NCBI RefSeq assembly: GCF_051659545.1
Contig: NZ_JBOFOR010000289.1
Location: 11,729 to 75,728, forward strand
Reading direction: 5' to 3'
DNA length: 64,000 nt
DNA from: JBOFOR01 sp051659545
Lineage (GTDB): Bacteria > Bacillota > Clostridia > Peptostreptococcales > Peptostreptococcaceae
In this document: piece after piece, positions 26,778-36,232 of the stretch
How the letters are laid out: the number at the start of each line of letters is the position of its first letter
Position numbering within the stretch: the stretch's first letter is position 1
The notes under the pieces: model-generated
What the model was told of the DNA's origin: nothing
Seen by the model: the letters and a program-made list of their open reading frames with translations, nothing else
The model's database searches: none
Made by a program: the position numbers and the translations under genes

Positions 26778-26918
26778 ATATTAATACAGATAAAAATATC
26801 ATAGTAAATTTACAAAATATATTATAATATAGTGAGTGTATTAATTTGACATAAAAAGAAATTACTTAAAAATAAATAATAAAATAGAATTAAATAATTT
26901 AGCATAGGAGTGAATACT

Positions 26919-27605
26919 TTGATATTATACGATAAAAAAGAAAAAGAGAACGGAAAGGATTATGCATATAGAGTATTAAAAGATAATATAATGACTTTAA
27001 ATTTAAAACCAGGGGAACTATTAAGTGAGGCAGATTTATCTGAAAAACTTGGAATATCTAGAACACCAATAAGGGAAGTATTAATGAGGTTAAAAAATGA
27101 ACATTTAATAGAAGTTAAGCCACAGACAGGAACATATATATCATTGATAGATAGTAATCTAATAGAAGAAGCTATGTTTATGAGATATACTTTAGAAAGA
27201 GAAGTGTTAAAAGAAGCTTGCAAGAACATAAGTGAAGAAACTTTGATGGAATTAGAAAAAAATTTGTTTGCTCAAAAGTTAATTGCAGACAAGCCAAATT
27301 CAGCAATAGAATTTCATAAGTTAGACAAAGAGTTTCATGAATTATTATTTGAGGGAACAAATAAGCGAAATATATGGAATAGTATAGTAAATATAAGTAC
27401 TCACTATAATAGAATGAGATTATTATCGGAAATGAAGACTGATAAAATGACAATAATCAAACAACATGAGATATATTTAGACTTAATAAACGGCAAGTCA
27501 TCAGATGGAATTGATGAAATTGTTACTCAACATATAAAAGATCCTGCATCGGATTGGTTAAATGTAACAAATAATGATAGTCTAACGGAATATTTTAAGA
27601 AATAG
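26919..27605 (+). CDS. GntR/FadR-family regulator, copy 1 of the uronate island
   Basis: A 228-residue regulator. The winged helix (about 20-75) reads LLSEADLSEKLGISRTPIREVL. The FCD effector domain follows, with metal-binding residues of the type FHKLDKEFHELLF and a late THYNRMRLL. TTG 26919 is chosen by alignment to copy 2 (both begin M-I-L-Y); AGGAG lies 9 bases upstream. FadR-type GntR proteins with FCD domains commonly sense sugar acids (UxuR, ExuR types). It is about two-thirds identical to copy 2 by eye. Confidence 0.9.
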   Translation: MILYDKKEKENGKDYAYRVLKDNIMTLNLKPGELLSEADLSEKLGISRTPIREVLMRLKNEHLIEVKPQTGTYISLIDSNLIEEAMFMRYTLEREVLKEACKNISEETLMELEKNLFAQKLIADKPNSAIEFHKLDKEFHELLFEGTNKRNIWNSIVNISTHYNRMRLLSEMKTDKMTIIKQHEIYLDLINGKSSDGIDEIVTQHIKDPASDWLNVTNNDSLTEYFKK

Positions 27606-27628
27606 TAATTGAATAGATTTTTAAAATA

Positions 27629-27660
27629 AAAGTACCTATATATTAGGTACTTATATTTTT
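27629..27660 (+). terminator. Terminator after GntR copy 1
   Basis: AAGTACCTA and TTAGGTACTT form a stem followed by ATATTTTT. Confidence 0.75.
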
Positions 27661-27744
27661 GAAAGTTAAAAATATAATATAATTTTAATAAAAATTAAGT
27701 CAAGTTAAAATAAAGGGTAAATATTAAAAAAACTCAAGAAAATG

Positions 27745-27784
27745 ATTGCTAATATTAAAATAAAGTGCTAGTATACTAGTATAG
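27745..27784 (+). promoter_or_regulatory. Uronate-island promoter/operator 1 (before dead transporter)
   Basis: -35 TTGCTA, 17-bp spacer, -10 TAGTAT. The -10 lies in TAGTATAC-TAGTATA, which contains the palindrome CTAGTATACTAG (27768-27779). A cre-like AGAAAATGATTGCT overlaps -35. The same layout recurs at four other units of this island. Confidence 0.7.
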
Positions 27785-27837
27785 AAATGCGACAATTGTA
27801 AAAATATAGGTTAAAATATATTAGAAGGAGTGTATAG

Positions 27838-28762
27838 ATGGAACTATTAAATGGGAAAGTTTTATAACAGGACAGAGTTAAACCTTTTGGTATGCAAGAC
27901 AAGGTAGGATATATGTTAGGGGACTTAGGTAATGACTTATTTTTTGGATTAGTAAGTTTATACTTAATGCTATTCTACACAGATGTATTAGGAATAACTA
28001 CTGGTGCAGTAGGAACAATGCTTGTGGTTGCTAGAATGTGGGATGCCATAAATGATTTTATGATGGGAACCTTTATTGATAGAAGAAAAGTTGGGGAAAA
28101 CGTTAAATTAGACCGAATTTATTATATGCAGCACTACCAGTAACAATTATGGTTTTTTTAGCATTTACAGCAATACCTGGAATACCAGATAATCTTAAGT
28201 TACCATATGCATATGCAACTTATATAGGATTCGGTATGTGCTATACTGCAATTAATATACCTTATGGCTCATTATCATCAGTAATGACAACAGATCCAGT
28301 AGAAAGAACATCTCTATCTACATTTAGAACGATAGGTGCACTAATTGCAAATATAGTAATAATGATAGTAGTTCCAAAGTTAGTATTTGTTAATAATGTA
28401 CCAACAGCAAGTGGATTTATGAAAGTCGCTGGATTATTTGTAGTTTTATCTAACTTATGTTAGCATCTATGATGGCTGTACAAGCTTTAACACCATATTT
28501 ATATAAAGATTATTTTAAAGCACCTGAATTAATATCTCTGGGAGGTATTGTTGGTATAGCGGCATCATTTATAATTTTACCAGTTTTATCACCTTTAGTT
28601 AAAAAGGTTGGAAAGAAAGAACTTTCAGCTGGAACGATGATAATAACAATATTACCGGTAATAACAACTACAATATCATTTATAGCAATGGTATTTGTAT
28701 ATAATTTATCAAAAACTAAACTAGAAGAAATGACAGCAAAGTTAGAGCTTAGAAGAGGCTAA
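27838..28762 (+). pseudogene. Degraded GPH-family sugar/uronide:cation symporter
   Basis: ATG 27838 has a good GAAGGAG box, but codon 10 is TAA (27865-27867). The frame then continues VKPFGMQDKVGYMLGDLGND, typical of a GPH symporter start. A single-base loss near 28108 (in a short A/T run before GACCGAAT) shifts the frame, and translation resumes as ALPVTIMVFLAFTAIPG. A third piece from 28457 carries the C-terminal half with internal deletions (SPLVKKVGKKELSAG joined closely to the end). The total is too short for the 450-480-residue family. An intact relative lies at 39366. Confidence 0.88.
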
Positions 28763-28768
28763 TTATAT

Positions 28769-28810
28769 AAAAAGGCATGGAGATTAACTTAATTGTTCCG
28801 TGCCTTTTTT
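28769..28810 (+). terminator. Terminator after the dead transporter
   Basis: AAAAAGGCATGGA and TTCCGTGCCTTTTTT pair with one G-U, followed by T residues. Confidence 0.8.
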
Positions 28811-28834
28811 AAGGTTTTAAGTAGGGGGGTAAGC

Positions 28835-29521
28835 ATGATTTTATATAATAAAATGCATAGAGAAACTAATAAAGAATATGGATATAGAGTGTTAAAAGAT
28901 AATATTATGAATTTAAACTTAAAGCCAGGTCAATTATTAAGTGAAACTGAATTAGCTCAAAATTTAAAAATATCAAGAACTCCAATTAGGGAAATACTGA
29001 ATCAATTAAAAAATGAACATCTTATAGAAGTTAAGTCTCAAGTTGGAACCTATGTATCTCTAATGGATAATGAGTTAATAGAAGAAGCTATATTTATGAG
29101 ATATACACTAGAGAAAGAAGTATTATATGAAACTACAGAAAATATTACGACAGATATATTAATGGAATTAGAGAAGAATTTATTTGCACAAAAACTAATC
29201 GTAAATAAAAGTGGATGTGATATTGAATTTCATAAATTAGACACAGGATTTCATAAGTTACTATTTGAAGCATCTAATAAGAATAATGTATGGAGAAGTA
29301 TTCAAAAAATAAGTACTCACTATAATAGAATGAGATTATTAGCAGAAATGAATACGGATAAAAACATAGTTATTAAACAACATGAAATGTATATAGATAT
29401 CGTAAAAAATAAAAACAATAAAATCATAGATAAAGTAGTCAATAATCATATAATAAAACCCGCAAATCATTGGAATTGTTTTATAAAAGACAATGAAGAA
29501 GTTTCGAATTATTTTAAATAA
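28835..29521 (+). CDS. GntR/FadR-family regulator, copy 2 of the uronate island
   Basis: A 228-residue paralogue of the protein at 26919, with the same winged helix (LLSETELAQNLKISRTPIREIL) and FCD domain (EFHKLDTGFHKLLF, STHYNRMRLL). ATG 28835 follows AGGGGGG. It ends 40 bp before promoter/operator 2, which drives uxuB onward. Two near copies in one island suggest duplication of a regulator-transporter unit, one of whose transporters has since died. Confidence 0.9.
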   Translation: MILYNKMHRETNKEYGYRVLKDNIMNLNLKPGQLLSETELAQNLKISRTPIREILNQLKNEHLIEVKSQVGTYVSLMDNELIEEAIFMRYTLEKEVLYETTENITTDILMELEKNLFAQKLIVNKSGCDIEFHKLDTGFHKLLFEASNKNNVWRSIQKISTHYNRMRLLAEMNTDKNIVIKQHEMYIDIVKNKNNKIIDKVVNNHIIKPANHWNCFIKDNEEVSNYFK

Positions 29522-29537
29522 AAAGTGTAGGAAAAAG

Positions 29538-29578
29538 CTTGCATTTAAAAATCTTGTGTGCTAGTATACAAGTATAGG
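29538..29578 (+). promoter_or_regulatory. Uronate-island promoter/operator 2 (uxuB-kdgA-kdgK-uxuA)
   Basis: -35 TTGCAT, 17-bp spacer, -10 TAGTAT. The operator reads CTAGTATACAAGTATAG (core 29561-29572), with one change from the others. A weaker cre-like element GGAAAAAGCTTGCA overlaps -35. Confidence 0.7.
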
Positions 29579-29613
29579 AATAAAATTATTTATATTTTGG
29601 AGGCATAATAAAC

Positions 29614-30465
29614 ATGAAACTACCATTTAATGTTGATTTAAAAGATAAAGTAGCAGTTGTTACAGGTGGAACAGGAATACTTTGTGGAGCTATGGCAGAT
29701 GCATTAGCTGAGTGTGGAGCTAAGGTTGCGATACTTGCATTAGGACAAGAAACTTGTGAAGCTAAAGCGGCAGAAATAAATGCTAAAGGTGGAACTGCAA
29801 TAGGAATAGAAACTAACGTTTTAAATAAAGAGAGTATAAAAAATGCTCATGAAATAATATTAAAAGAATTTGGTCCATGTGACATATTAATAAATGGAGC
29901 TGGTGGAAACCATCCAAAAGGAACTACAACTAAGGAGTACTTATTACCTGAAGATTTAGACAACGAAGAATTAACTACTTTCTTTGACTTAGATCCAGAA
30001 GGTGTAAACTTTGTATTCAACCTAAACTTCTTAGGAACACTACTTCCATCACAAGAGTTTTCTAGAGATATGATAAACAGAGAAGGAGCTACAATAATAA
30101 ACATATCTTCAATGAATGCTTATACACCTCTTACAAAAATACCAGCATACTCAGGAGCTAAAGCTGCAGTATCTAACTTTACTCAATGGTTAGCGGTTCA
30201 TATGTCTAAAGTAGGAATAAGAGTAAATGCAATAGCGCCAGGATTTTTTGTAACAGCTCAAAATGAAAAGTTATTATTTAATGAAGATGGAAGTCCAACT
30301 CCAAGAAGTGAAAAGATATTAAACAGTACTCCAATGGGAAGATACGGAGAAGCAAATGAATTATTAGGAACATTATTATTCTTAGTAAGCAATGAAGCAT
30401 CAAGTTTTGTTAATGGGGTATGTATACCAGTAGATGGAGCATTCTCTGCATACTCAGGAGTTTAA
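29614..30465 (+). CDS. uxuB: SDR-family fructuronate reductase (D-mannonate oxidoreductase)
   Basis: A 283-residue short-chain dehydrogenase resembling Bacillus YjmF/UxuB. It has the cofactor motif VVTGGTGILCGAMADAL, NINGAG-like LINGAGGNHP, catalytic Ser in INISSMNAY and the YSGAK Tyr-Lys pair. The predicted reaction is D-fructuronate + NADH to D-mannonate. It is first of a four-gene run with kdgA, kdgK and uxuA, which supports the assignment over generic SDR activity. GGAGGC precedes ATG 29614. Confidence 0.87.
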   Translation: MKLPFNVDLKDKVAVVTGGTGILCGAMADALAECGAKVAILALGQETCEAKAAEINAKGGTAIGIETNVLNKESIKNAHEIILKEFGPCDILINGAGGNHPKGTTTKEYLLPEDLDNEELTTFFDLDPEGVNFVFNLNFLGTLLPSQEFSRDMINREGATIINISSMNAYTPLTKIPAYSGAKAAVSNFTQWLAVHMSKVGIRVNAIAPGFFVTAQNEKLLFNEDGSPTPRSEKILNSTPMGRYGEANELLGTLLFLVSNEASSFVNGVCIPVDGAFSAYSGV

Positions 30466-30483
30466 TCTTTAGGGGGATAAATT

Positions 30484-31095
30484 ATGTTAAATAGGATAAA
30501 AGAAGAAGGTGTAGTAGCTGTAATAAGAGCGAAAGACCATGAAGAAGCACTAGGGTATATAAATGCATGTTTAAATGGTGGAGTAAAAGCAATAGAGCTT
30601 ACTTACACAATACCAAATGTAGTAGAACTTATAAAACATGTTAGTGAAAATTACGCTGATGCACTAGTTGGTGTAGGAAGTGTATTAAATAGAAAAATGG
30701 CTATAGATGCAATAGAAGCAGGAGCAGCTTACGTTGTAAGCCCTGGTTTCTCAGATGAAGTAAATATAGCATGTAAAGAAACAAACACATTGTACTTACC
30801 TGGATGTATGACAGTGACAGAAGTTATGAATGCATTAGATAAAGGCAACCAAATGGTAAAACTATTCCCAGGAGAAGTGTTTGGACCTAAATATGTAAAA
30901 GCTGTAAAAGCTCCAATACCTCATGTTGAAGTTATGCCTACAGGTGGAGTATCTATAGACAATATTGAAGAATGGTTCAAAATGGGAGTTTCATGTGTAG
31001 GAGTAGGAAGCTCATTATTAGGAGCTGGTTCTTTAGAAGATATAGAAAATTTAGCTAGAGAGTTCAAAAAGAAAATTGCAAAAATTAGAGGTTAA
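30484..31095 (+). CDS. kdgA: 2-keto-3-deoxy-6-phosphogluconate (KDPG) aldolase
   Basis: A 203-residue aldolase that splits KDPG into pyruvate and glyceraldehyde-3-phosphate. The Schiff-base Lys126 is in QMVKLFPGEV. Phosphate-loop motifs MPTGGVSIDN and CVGVGSSLL are present. AIELTYTIPN holds the catalytic Glu. It is the last enzyme of the uronate route and is flanked by the genes supplying its substrate. GGGGGATAAATT precedes ATG 30484. It is more typical than the solo copy at 12871. Confidence 0.9.
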   Translation: MLNRIKEEGVVAVIRAKDHEEALGYINACLNGGVKAIELTYTIPNVVELIKHVSENYADALVGVGSVLNRKMAIDAIEAGAAYVVSPGFSDEVNIACKETNTLYLPGCMTVTEVMNALDKGNQMVKLFPGEVFGPKYVKAVKAPIPHVEVMPTGGVSIDNIEEWFKMGVSCVGVGSSLLGAGSLEDIENLAREFKKKIAKIRG

Positions 31096-32107
31096 CAATG
31101 GAAGTAAAGTATTAGGCTTTGGAGAAATTATGCTAAGATTAACTCCTACTAATTTCCAAAGAGTAATACAAGCTGAATCTTTTGAAGCAACATATGCTGG
31201 AGGAGAAGCAAATGTTATTTGTAGCCTAAGTATGTTCGGACATAATACAAAAATATTAACTAAAGTACCTCAAAACGTATTGGGAGATAAAGTTATAAGA
31301 GCTATGAATTCATTTGGAGTTGACACTAAAGATATAGTAAGAGGAAAAGGAAGACTTGGCATATATTTCTTAGAACAAGGACATGGAGTAAGAAATTCTG
31401 ATGTTACTTATGATAGAGAGTACTCAGCTATATCAATGGCATCATTAGAAGATTTTGATTTAGACAAAATATTAGAAGATGTAAAACTATTGCATATATC
31501 TGGAGTAACGCCAGCATTAAGTTCAAATCTTTATAATATTTGTCTAGAGCTAGTGAAAACTGCTAAAAACAAAGGTGTACTAGTATCTTACGATTCTAAT
31601 TATAGATCTAAGTTGTGGACTTTAGAACAAGCAAGAAGTTTTATGCAAGAAGTACTACCTTACGTAGATATTGCTTTTTTAGGTATATTGGATTTTATAA
31701 ATATATTGGAATACAAACCAAATGAAGAAAAAAATTATGAAGCAAAGCTTTCAGATTTGTACAAAGAGTTGTTTAAAAAATACCCAAATCTTAAATATGC
31801 AGCGTCAACTAAAAGGATAGTAAATTCTGTTAACAATAATTCACTTCAAGGATTTTTCTTCGATGCAGAAAAATTAAATTCTTCTAGAATACATACTTTT
31901 GATATTTTAGATAGAGTTGGAGGTGGAGATTCATTTACAGCAGGTATACTACATGGAATACTAAAAGAAATGGATTATAACCAAATTGCAGAATTTGCAA
32001 CATGTGCAAGTGCACTAAAACACAGTATAAGAGGGGATATTAATATGGTTGATTTATACCAAGTAGAAACTCTTATGGATTGTGGAATAGAAAATATAAA
32101 TAGATAA
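31076..32107 (+). CDS. kdgK: 2-keto-3-deoxygluconate kinase, PfkB family; unusual start
   Basis: A 343-residue (from TTG 31076) ribokinase-type sugar kinase. It has KVLGFGEIMLRLTP, the substrate-side AGGEANVICSLSMFG, and catalytic DRVGGGDSFTAG. It phosphorylates KDG to KDPG. The start is uncertain: TTG 31076 lies inside kdgA with no clear box. The best-placed ATG (31098, after TTAGAGGT) is in another frame and meets a stop after five codons; one extra A in its AAA run would join it to the kinase. Either a TTG start or a recent 1-base deletion is possible. Confidence 0.85.
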   Translation: MQKLEVNNGSKVLGFGEIMLRLTPTNFQRVIQAESFEATYAGGEANVICSLSMFGHNTKILTKVPQNVLGDKVIRAMNSFGVDTKDIVRGKGRLGIYFLEQGHGVRNSDVTYDREYSAISMASLEDFDLDKILEDVKLLHISGVTPALSSNLYNICLELVKTAKNKGVLVSYDSNYRSKLWTLEQARSFMQEVLPYVDIAFLGILDFINILEYKPNEEKNYEAKLSDLYKELFKKYPNLKYAASTKRIVNSVNNNSLQGFFFDAEKLNSSRIHTFDILDRVGGGDSFTAGILHGILKEMDYNQIAEFATCASALKHSIRGDINMVDLYQVETLMDCGIENINR

Positions 32108-32141
32108 ATTAAATAGAGATGCTAATTGGGAGGAATATATC

Positions 32142-33188
32142 ATGAAAATGACTTTTAGATGGTATGGACAAGATGATCCTGTTAAAATAGAATACATTCG
32201 TCAAATACCAGGAATGAAGGGGATAGTAACGGCAATATACGATATACCAGTAGGGGAAGTATGGCCATTAGATAAAATAGTGGAGTTAAAAGCTTCAGTA
32301 GAAAAGCACGGATTAGAGTTAACTGTAATAGAAAGTGTTCCTGTTCACGAAGATATAAAAATGGGATTACCAACTAGAGATAAATACATATCAAACTACT
32401 GCGAAACTATAAGAAATTTAAGTAAAGCAGGAATAAAAACTATATGTTACAACTTTATGCCAGTATTCGACTGGACTCGTTCAGACTTAAACTATGAGCT
32501 AGAAGATGGTTCAACTTGTTTAATATACGATGAAGCTATGGTTGCTAAAATGGACCCAACGTCAGGTGAGCTAGAATTACCAGGATGGGATACTTCATAC
32601 GGAGAAGGTGGACTTGGAGCATTACTAGAGCAATACAAAGATATAGATGAAGAAAAACTATGGGAAAACTTAAACTACTTCATACAAGGTATAATGCCAG
32701 TAGCAGCAGAAGAAGAAGTTAAAATGGCTATACATCCAGATGATCCACCATGGGGAATATTTGGATTACCTAGGATAATAACTAGTTTTGAAGCTTTAGA
32801 AAGATTCATAAATTTATACGATAGCCACTATCATGGTGTAACTTTATGTACTGGATCTTTAGGATGTACAAAGACTAATGATATGATAAAAATGATAAAT
32901 TACTTCGGTAAGGAAAAGAACAGAATACATTTTGCACACTTAAGAAATGTATTAATAACTGGAGATAGTAGTTTCAATGAAGTAGCTCACTTATCTGAAG
33001 AAGGGTCATTAGATTTCTATGAAATAGTAAAAGCATATGGAGAGTATGACTTCGATGGACCATTCAGACCAGACCATGGTAGAATGATATGGGGAGAAAC
33101 TGGAAGACCAGGATACGGATTATACGACAGAGCTTTAGGTGCTGTATACCTAAATGGATTAATAGAAGCTGTTAGAAAAAGCAAATAA
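32142..33188 (+). CDS. uxuA: Mannonate dehydratase
   Basis: A 348-residue enzyme converting D-mannonate to 2-keto-3-deoxygluconate. It begins MTFRWYGQDDPVKIEYIRQI, with IPGMKGIVTAIYDIPVG after it, the standard UxuA N-terminus. Metal-site motifs include MAIHPDDPP, LCTGSLG, FAHLRN and RPDHGR. GGGAGG precedes ATG 32142. It ends the uxuB-led run and is followed by a terminator. Confidence 0.95.
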   Translation: MKMTFRWYGQDDPVKIEYIRQIPGMKGIVTAIYDIPVGEVWPLDKIVELKASVEKHGLELTVIESVPVHEDIKMGLPTRDKYISNYCETIRNLSKAGIKTICYNFMPVFDWTRSDLNYELEDGSTCLIYDEAMVAKMDPTSGELELPGWDTSYGEGGLGALLEQYKDIDEEKLWENLNYFIQGIMPVAAEEEVKMAIHPDDPPWGIFGLPRIITSFEALERFINLYDSHYHGVTLCTGSLGCTKTNDMIKMINYFGKEKNRIHFAHLRNVLITGDSSFNEVAHLSEEGSLDFYEIVKAYGEYDFDGPFRPDHGRMIWGETGRPGYGLYDRALGAVYLNGLIEAVRKSK

Positions 33189-33238
33189 TACATAAATTCA
33201 ATAATAAAATCAAACCAAAATTACTCTTAAAGTGTTTG

Positions 33239-33272
33239 AATAAAAGCTCTTGTATACGCAAGGGCTTTTATT
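33239..33272 (+). terminator. Terminator after uxuA
   Basis: AATAAAAGCTCTTG and CAAGGGCTTTTATT pair (one G-U) around TATACG. The U run is short. Confidence 0.75.
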
Positions 33273-33313
33273 CTAATGGTTAAGAGGGATACTATTTTAA
33301 GAGGAGTAATACT

Positions 33314-34714
33314 ATGAGAAAATTTATGGACGATAATTTCTTATTATCAACAGACACAGCAATGAAACTATATCATGATTTTGCTAAAGAAATGCCTATA
33401 TGTGACTATCATTGCCACCTTAATCCAAAAGAAATAGCAGAGGATAAGAGATATAGTAATATAACTGAAATATGGTTAGGTGGAGACCACTATAAGTGGA
33501 GAACTATGAGAAGTTTTGGTATAGAAGAAAAGTATATAACTGGGGATGCTACTGACTATGAAAAGTTTGAGGCATTTGCAAAGATTATGCCATACTTAAT
33601 AGGAAACCCAATGTACCATTGGTCTCACTTAGAACTTAAAAGATATTTTGGTATAGAAGAAACCTTAAGCCCAAAAACATGCAAATCTATATGGGATAGA
33701 TGTAATGAAATAATAAATGGTGAAGGTTTTAGTGCTAAAGCAATGATAATAAATTCTAATGTTAAATATATAGGAACAACAGATGATCCAATAGATAACT
33801 TAGAATATCATATACAAATAGAGAAAGATAAAAATTTTGCTTGCGAAGTTAGACCGAGCTTTAGACCCGATAAAGCTGTTAAAATACATGGAGCAGATTT
33901 TGTTGAATATGTAGGTAAATTAGGAGCAGTTGAAAATACAGAAATAAAAGATTATGAAACATTATTAACTGTATTAGAAAAAAGACTAGATTTCTTTGTT
34001 GAAAATGGATGTAATATAACGGACCATTCTTTAGAAAGAGTTTATTTCAGAAAAGCAACATTAGAAGAAATTGAAGTTATATTTAAAAAGGCATTAACTG
34101 GAGAAACATTAACTATAGAAGAAATAGAAAAGTACTCTACATTAACTATGATAAGCTTAGGAAGAATGTACAACAAGCGTAATATGGTAATGCAGTTACA
34201 TATAGGAGCATTAAGAAATAACAATACTAGAATGTTCAAGAAATTAGGAGCGGATGTTGGTTTTGATAGTATAGATGACGGAGAAGTAGCAACGAGTTTA
34301 TCAAGATTATTAGATTCATTAGATATAACAGATGAACTTCCAAAAACTATATTATACTGTTTAAACCCTAAGGATAACGAAGTTTTAGGAACAATGTTAG
34401 GAAACTTCCAAGGTGGAGGAGTAGCAGGTAAAATACAATTTGGTTCTGGATGGTGGTTCAACGATCAAAAGGATGGAATGGAAAGACAAATGATGGCTTT
34501 ATCTCAATTAGGACTAATAAGCCAGTTTGTAGGGATGTTAACAGACTCTAGAAGTTTCTTATCATACACTAGACATGAATATTTCAGAAGAATCTTATGT
34601 AACTACATAGGAGGATTAGTAGAAAATGGAGAGTATCCTTGTGATATGGAGATATTAGGAGAAATTATACAAAATATCTGCTATAACAACATAAATAAGT
34701 ATTTACAAAAGTAA
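33314..34714 (+). CDS. uxaC: Glucuronate/galacturonate isomerase
   Basis: A 466-residue isomerase converting D-glucuronate to D-fructuronate (or galacturonate to tagaturonate), the first step for free hexuronates. UxaC hallmarks are CDYHCHLNPKEIAEDKRYSN, with metal His residues in HCHL; MQLHIGALRNNNTRMF; and a C-terminal GWWFNDQKDGMERQM. GAGGAG precedes ATG 33314. It is separated from uxuA by a terminator but sits in the same island. Confidence 0.95.
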   Translation: MRKFMDDNFLLSTDTAMKLYHDFAKEMPICDYHCHLNPKEIAEDKRYSNITEIWLGGDHYKWRTMRSFGIEEKYITGDATDYEKFEAFAKIMPYLIGNPMYHWSHLELKRYFGIEETLSPKTCKSIWDRCNEIINGEGFSAKAMIINSNVKYIGTTDDPIDNLEYHIQIEKDKNFACEVRPSFRPDKAVKIHGADFVEYVGKLGAVENTEIKDYETLLTVLEKRLDFFVENGCNITDHSLERVYFRKATLEEIEVIFKKALTGETLTIEEIEKYSTLTMISLGRMYNKRNMVMQLHIGALRNNNTRMFKKLGADVGFDSIDDGEVATSLSRLLDSLDITDELPKTILYCLNPKDNEVLGTMLGNFQGGGVAGKIQFGSGWWFNDQKDGMERQMMALSQLGLISQFVGMLTDSRSFLSYTRHEYFRRILCNYIGGLVENGEYPCDMEILGEIIQNICYNNINKYLQK

Positions 34715-34728
34715 TTAAAACATAAATA

Positions 34729-34756
34729 AAAAGGGAGCTATAATAGCTCCTTTTTT
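34729..34756 (+). terminator. Terminator after uxaC
   Basis: AAAGGGAGCTA and TAGCTCCTTTTTT with a TAA loop, followed by a T run. Confidence 0.88.
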
Positions 34757-34786
34757 GCGTTATAATCTATTATATTGGCATTGAAA

Positions 34787-35998
34787 TTATGTATTATCTT
34801 TTCTATATTGAGATGGCGTTTTGTTCATACACTTTTTAAATAATCTAGAAAAATAATTTAAATCATCAATTCCAACTATATGGCTAATCTGATGAATGGG
34901 AAGACTAGTATCCTTTAAAAGAAAAGTAGAACGCCTAATTCTTTGTTTATTTATGTATTCAATAACAGAAGAGTTGACTTCTTTCTTAAAGAGTCTAGCT
35001 AAGTAAGTTGGAGATACGTAGAATAAGTTTGATATATTTTGTACTGACAAATAATTACCTAGATTTAAATTGATATAATTTATAGATTTTCTAACTAAAG
35101 GAGAATAACCTTTTAGTTTGAAATTTATTACAGCGTTGCAATAATCAATAATCATATAAGAGACTAAATTATACAATTCAGTAAAATCATTTGAAGATTC
35201 GATTTTATTCAAATTAGTACTGTACAAACTTTCAAGATAGACTATAGGTGCAGCTTCTAACTCGGCAGCCTTTTTTAATATGGCATTATAATAAATAAGT
35301 TTATTTTTATAATCCCTAATATTATTAAAATCATTTGAGTTAATACTTGTCTGAGGTAACAGTTTATCCAGACATTTTGAAGCTAAAAATTTATCCCCTT
35401 CTCTTACAGCTAAAAATAGTTTGTATTCTGTAGCAGAGTTTTTTTCTAAGGATTGAGATTGTAATATTTCGATTAATCCATTTTGATGTTTAGTTTTTTC
35501 AGGTTTTAAATTATTTAAGTTGTTTTTTTCAATAAATTCAAACTTATTATCTTCTTCATAAATATTTTTTAACATAGTCTTTAATATATTGCTCATTTTA
35601 TTCTTATTTAAAATAGGCAACTCTTTATAATATTTTTTCAAAACTTTAACTTCATCAGATGTTAAATTATATTGGTTATCATTGGACCAAACATCCATAG
35701 AACGCCTTATAGACATATATGGACCTAACAATATATAATCATTATTTTTTTCATTTAGACAAATAATAATATAATTGGCAAATACAGAGTCAATAATAGA
35801 GTAAATGTTTTTTTCTTTAGTATTGATCATAAAGTTAATAAAACTATCAAAATAATCTTTGTTAATAGTAAGCATAGAAGGTAAAAAAATTTCTAATTCG
35901 TCTAAATTATTAGTAAGATCAGTTATATAAAATAATTGTAAATCTAATGTAATATCGAGCATTTCTTTTATTAAATTTATAGTTTTATCTATTGTCAT
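34787..35998 (-). CDS. AraC-family transcriptional regulator
   Basis: A 403-residue regulator. The C-terminal ~100 residues hold two helix-turn-helices (YLSVQNISNLFYVSPTYLAR, then LPIHQISHIVGIDDLNYFSR) and end FKKCMNKTPSQYRKDNT. The N-terminal 290 residues resemble the sensory part of YesN-like AraC proteins without a receiver motif. It is divergent from the first GH3 gene, so it may control the glycosidase part of the island. AAAGGGG precedes ATG 35998. Confidence 0.88.
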   Translation of the reverse strand: MTIDKTINLIKEMLDITLDLQLFYITDLTNNLDELEIFLPSMLTINKDYFDSFINFMINTKEKNIYSIIDSVFANYIIICLNEKNNDYILLGPYMSIRRSMDVWSNDNQYNLTSDEVKVLKKYYKELPILNKNKMSNILKTMLKNIYEEDNKFEFIEKNNLNNLKPEKTKHQNGLIEILQSQSLEKNSATEYKLFLAVREGDKFLASKCLDKLLPQTSINSNDFNNIRDYKNKLIYYNAILKKAAELEAAPIVYLESLYSTNLNKIESSNDFTELYNLVSYMIIDYCNAVINFKLKGYSPLVRKSINYINLNLGNYLSVQNISNLFYVSPTYLARLFKKEVNSSVIEYINKQRIRRSTFLLKDTSLPIHQISHIVGIDDLNYFSRLFKKCMNKTPSQYRKDNT

Positions 35999-36086
35999 AA
36001 GAATACCCCTTTAAAAAATAGTAACTTATTAACTATTATAAAGTTAACTAATAGAAATATCAATTAATAACAATATAAAATGAATT

Positions 36087-36104
36087 CTAGTATTCTAGTA
36101 TAAG
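36087..36104 (+). promoter_or_regulatory. Uronate-island operator 3 (before GH3-1)
   Basis: CTAGTATTCTAGTATAAG, one base from the palindromic core of the other sites. Unlike them it lacks a clear cre-like box upstream. It lies 130 bp before the GH3 start. Confidence 0.65.
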
Positions 36105-36232
36105 AAAGTGTTGTTTTGTGCTAATAATATACAGAAAAGTCCTAACTTATAAATTGCATATGTTATATAATAATTATTAAGGAATACGAATTCCTTTTGA
36201 ACTCGACAAAAAAGCCTAAGGGGGATTTTAAT

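Noticed and set aside
28149..28762. Two separate short membrane genes
   Set aside because: They are successive pieces of one GPH symporter in different frames, without ribosome sites of their own.
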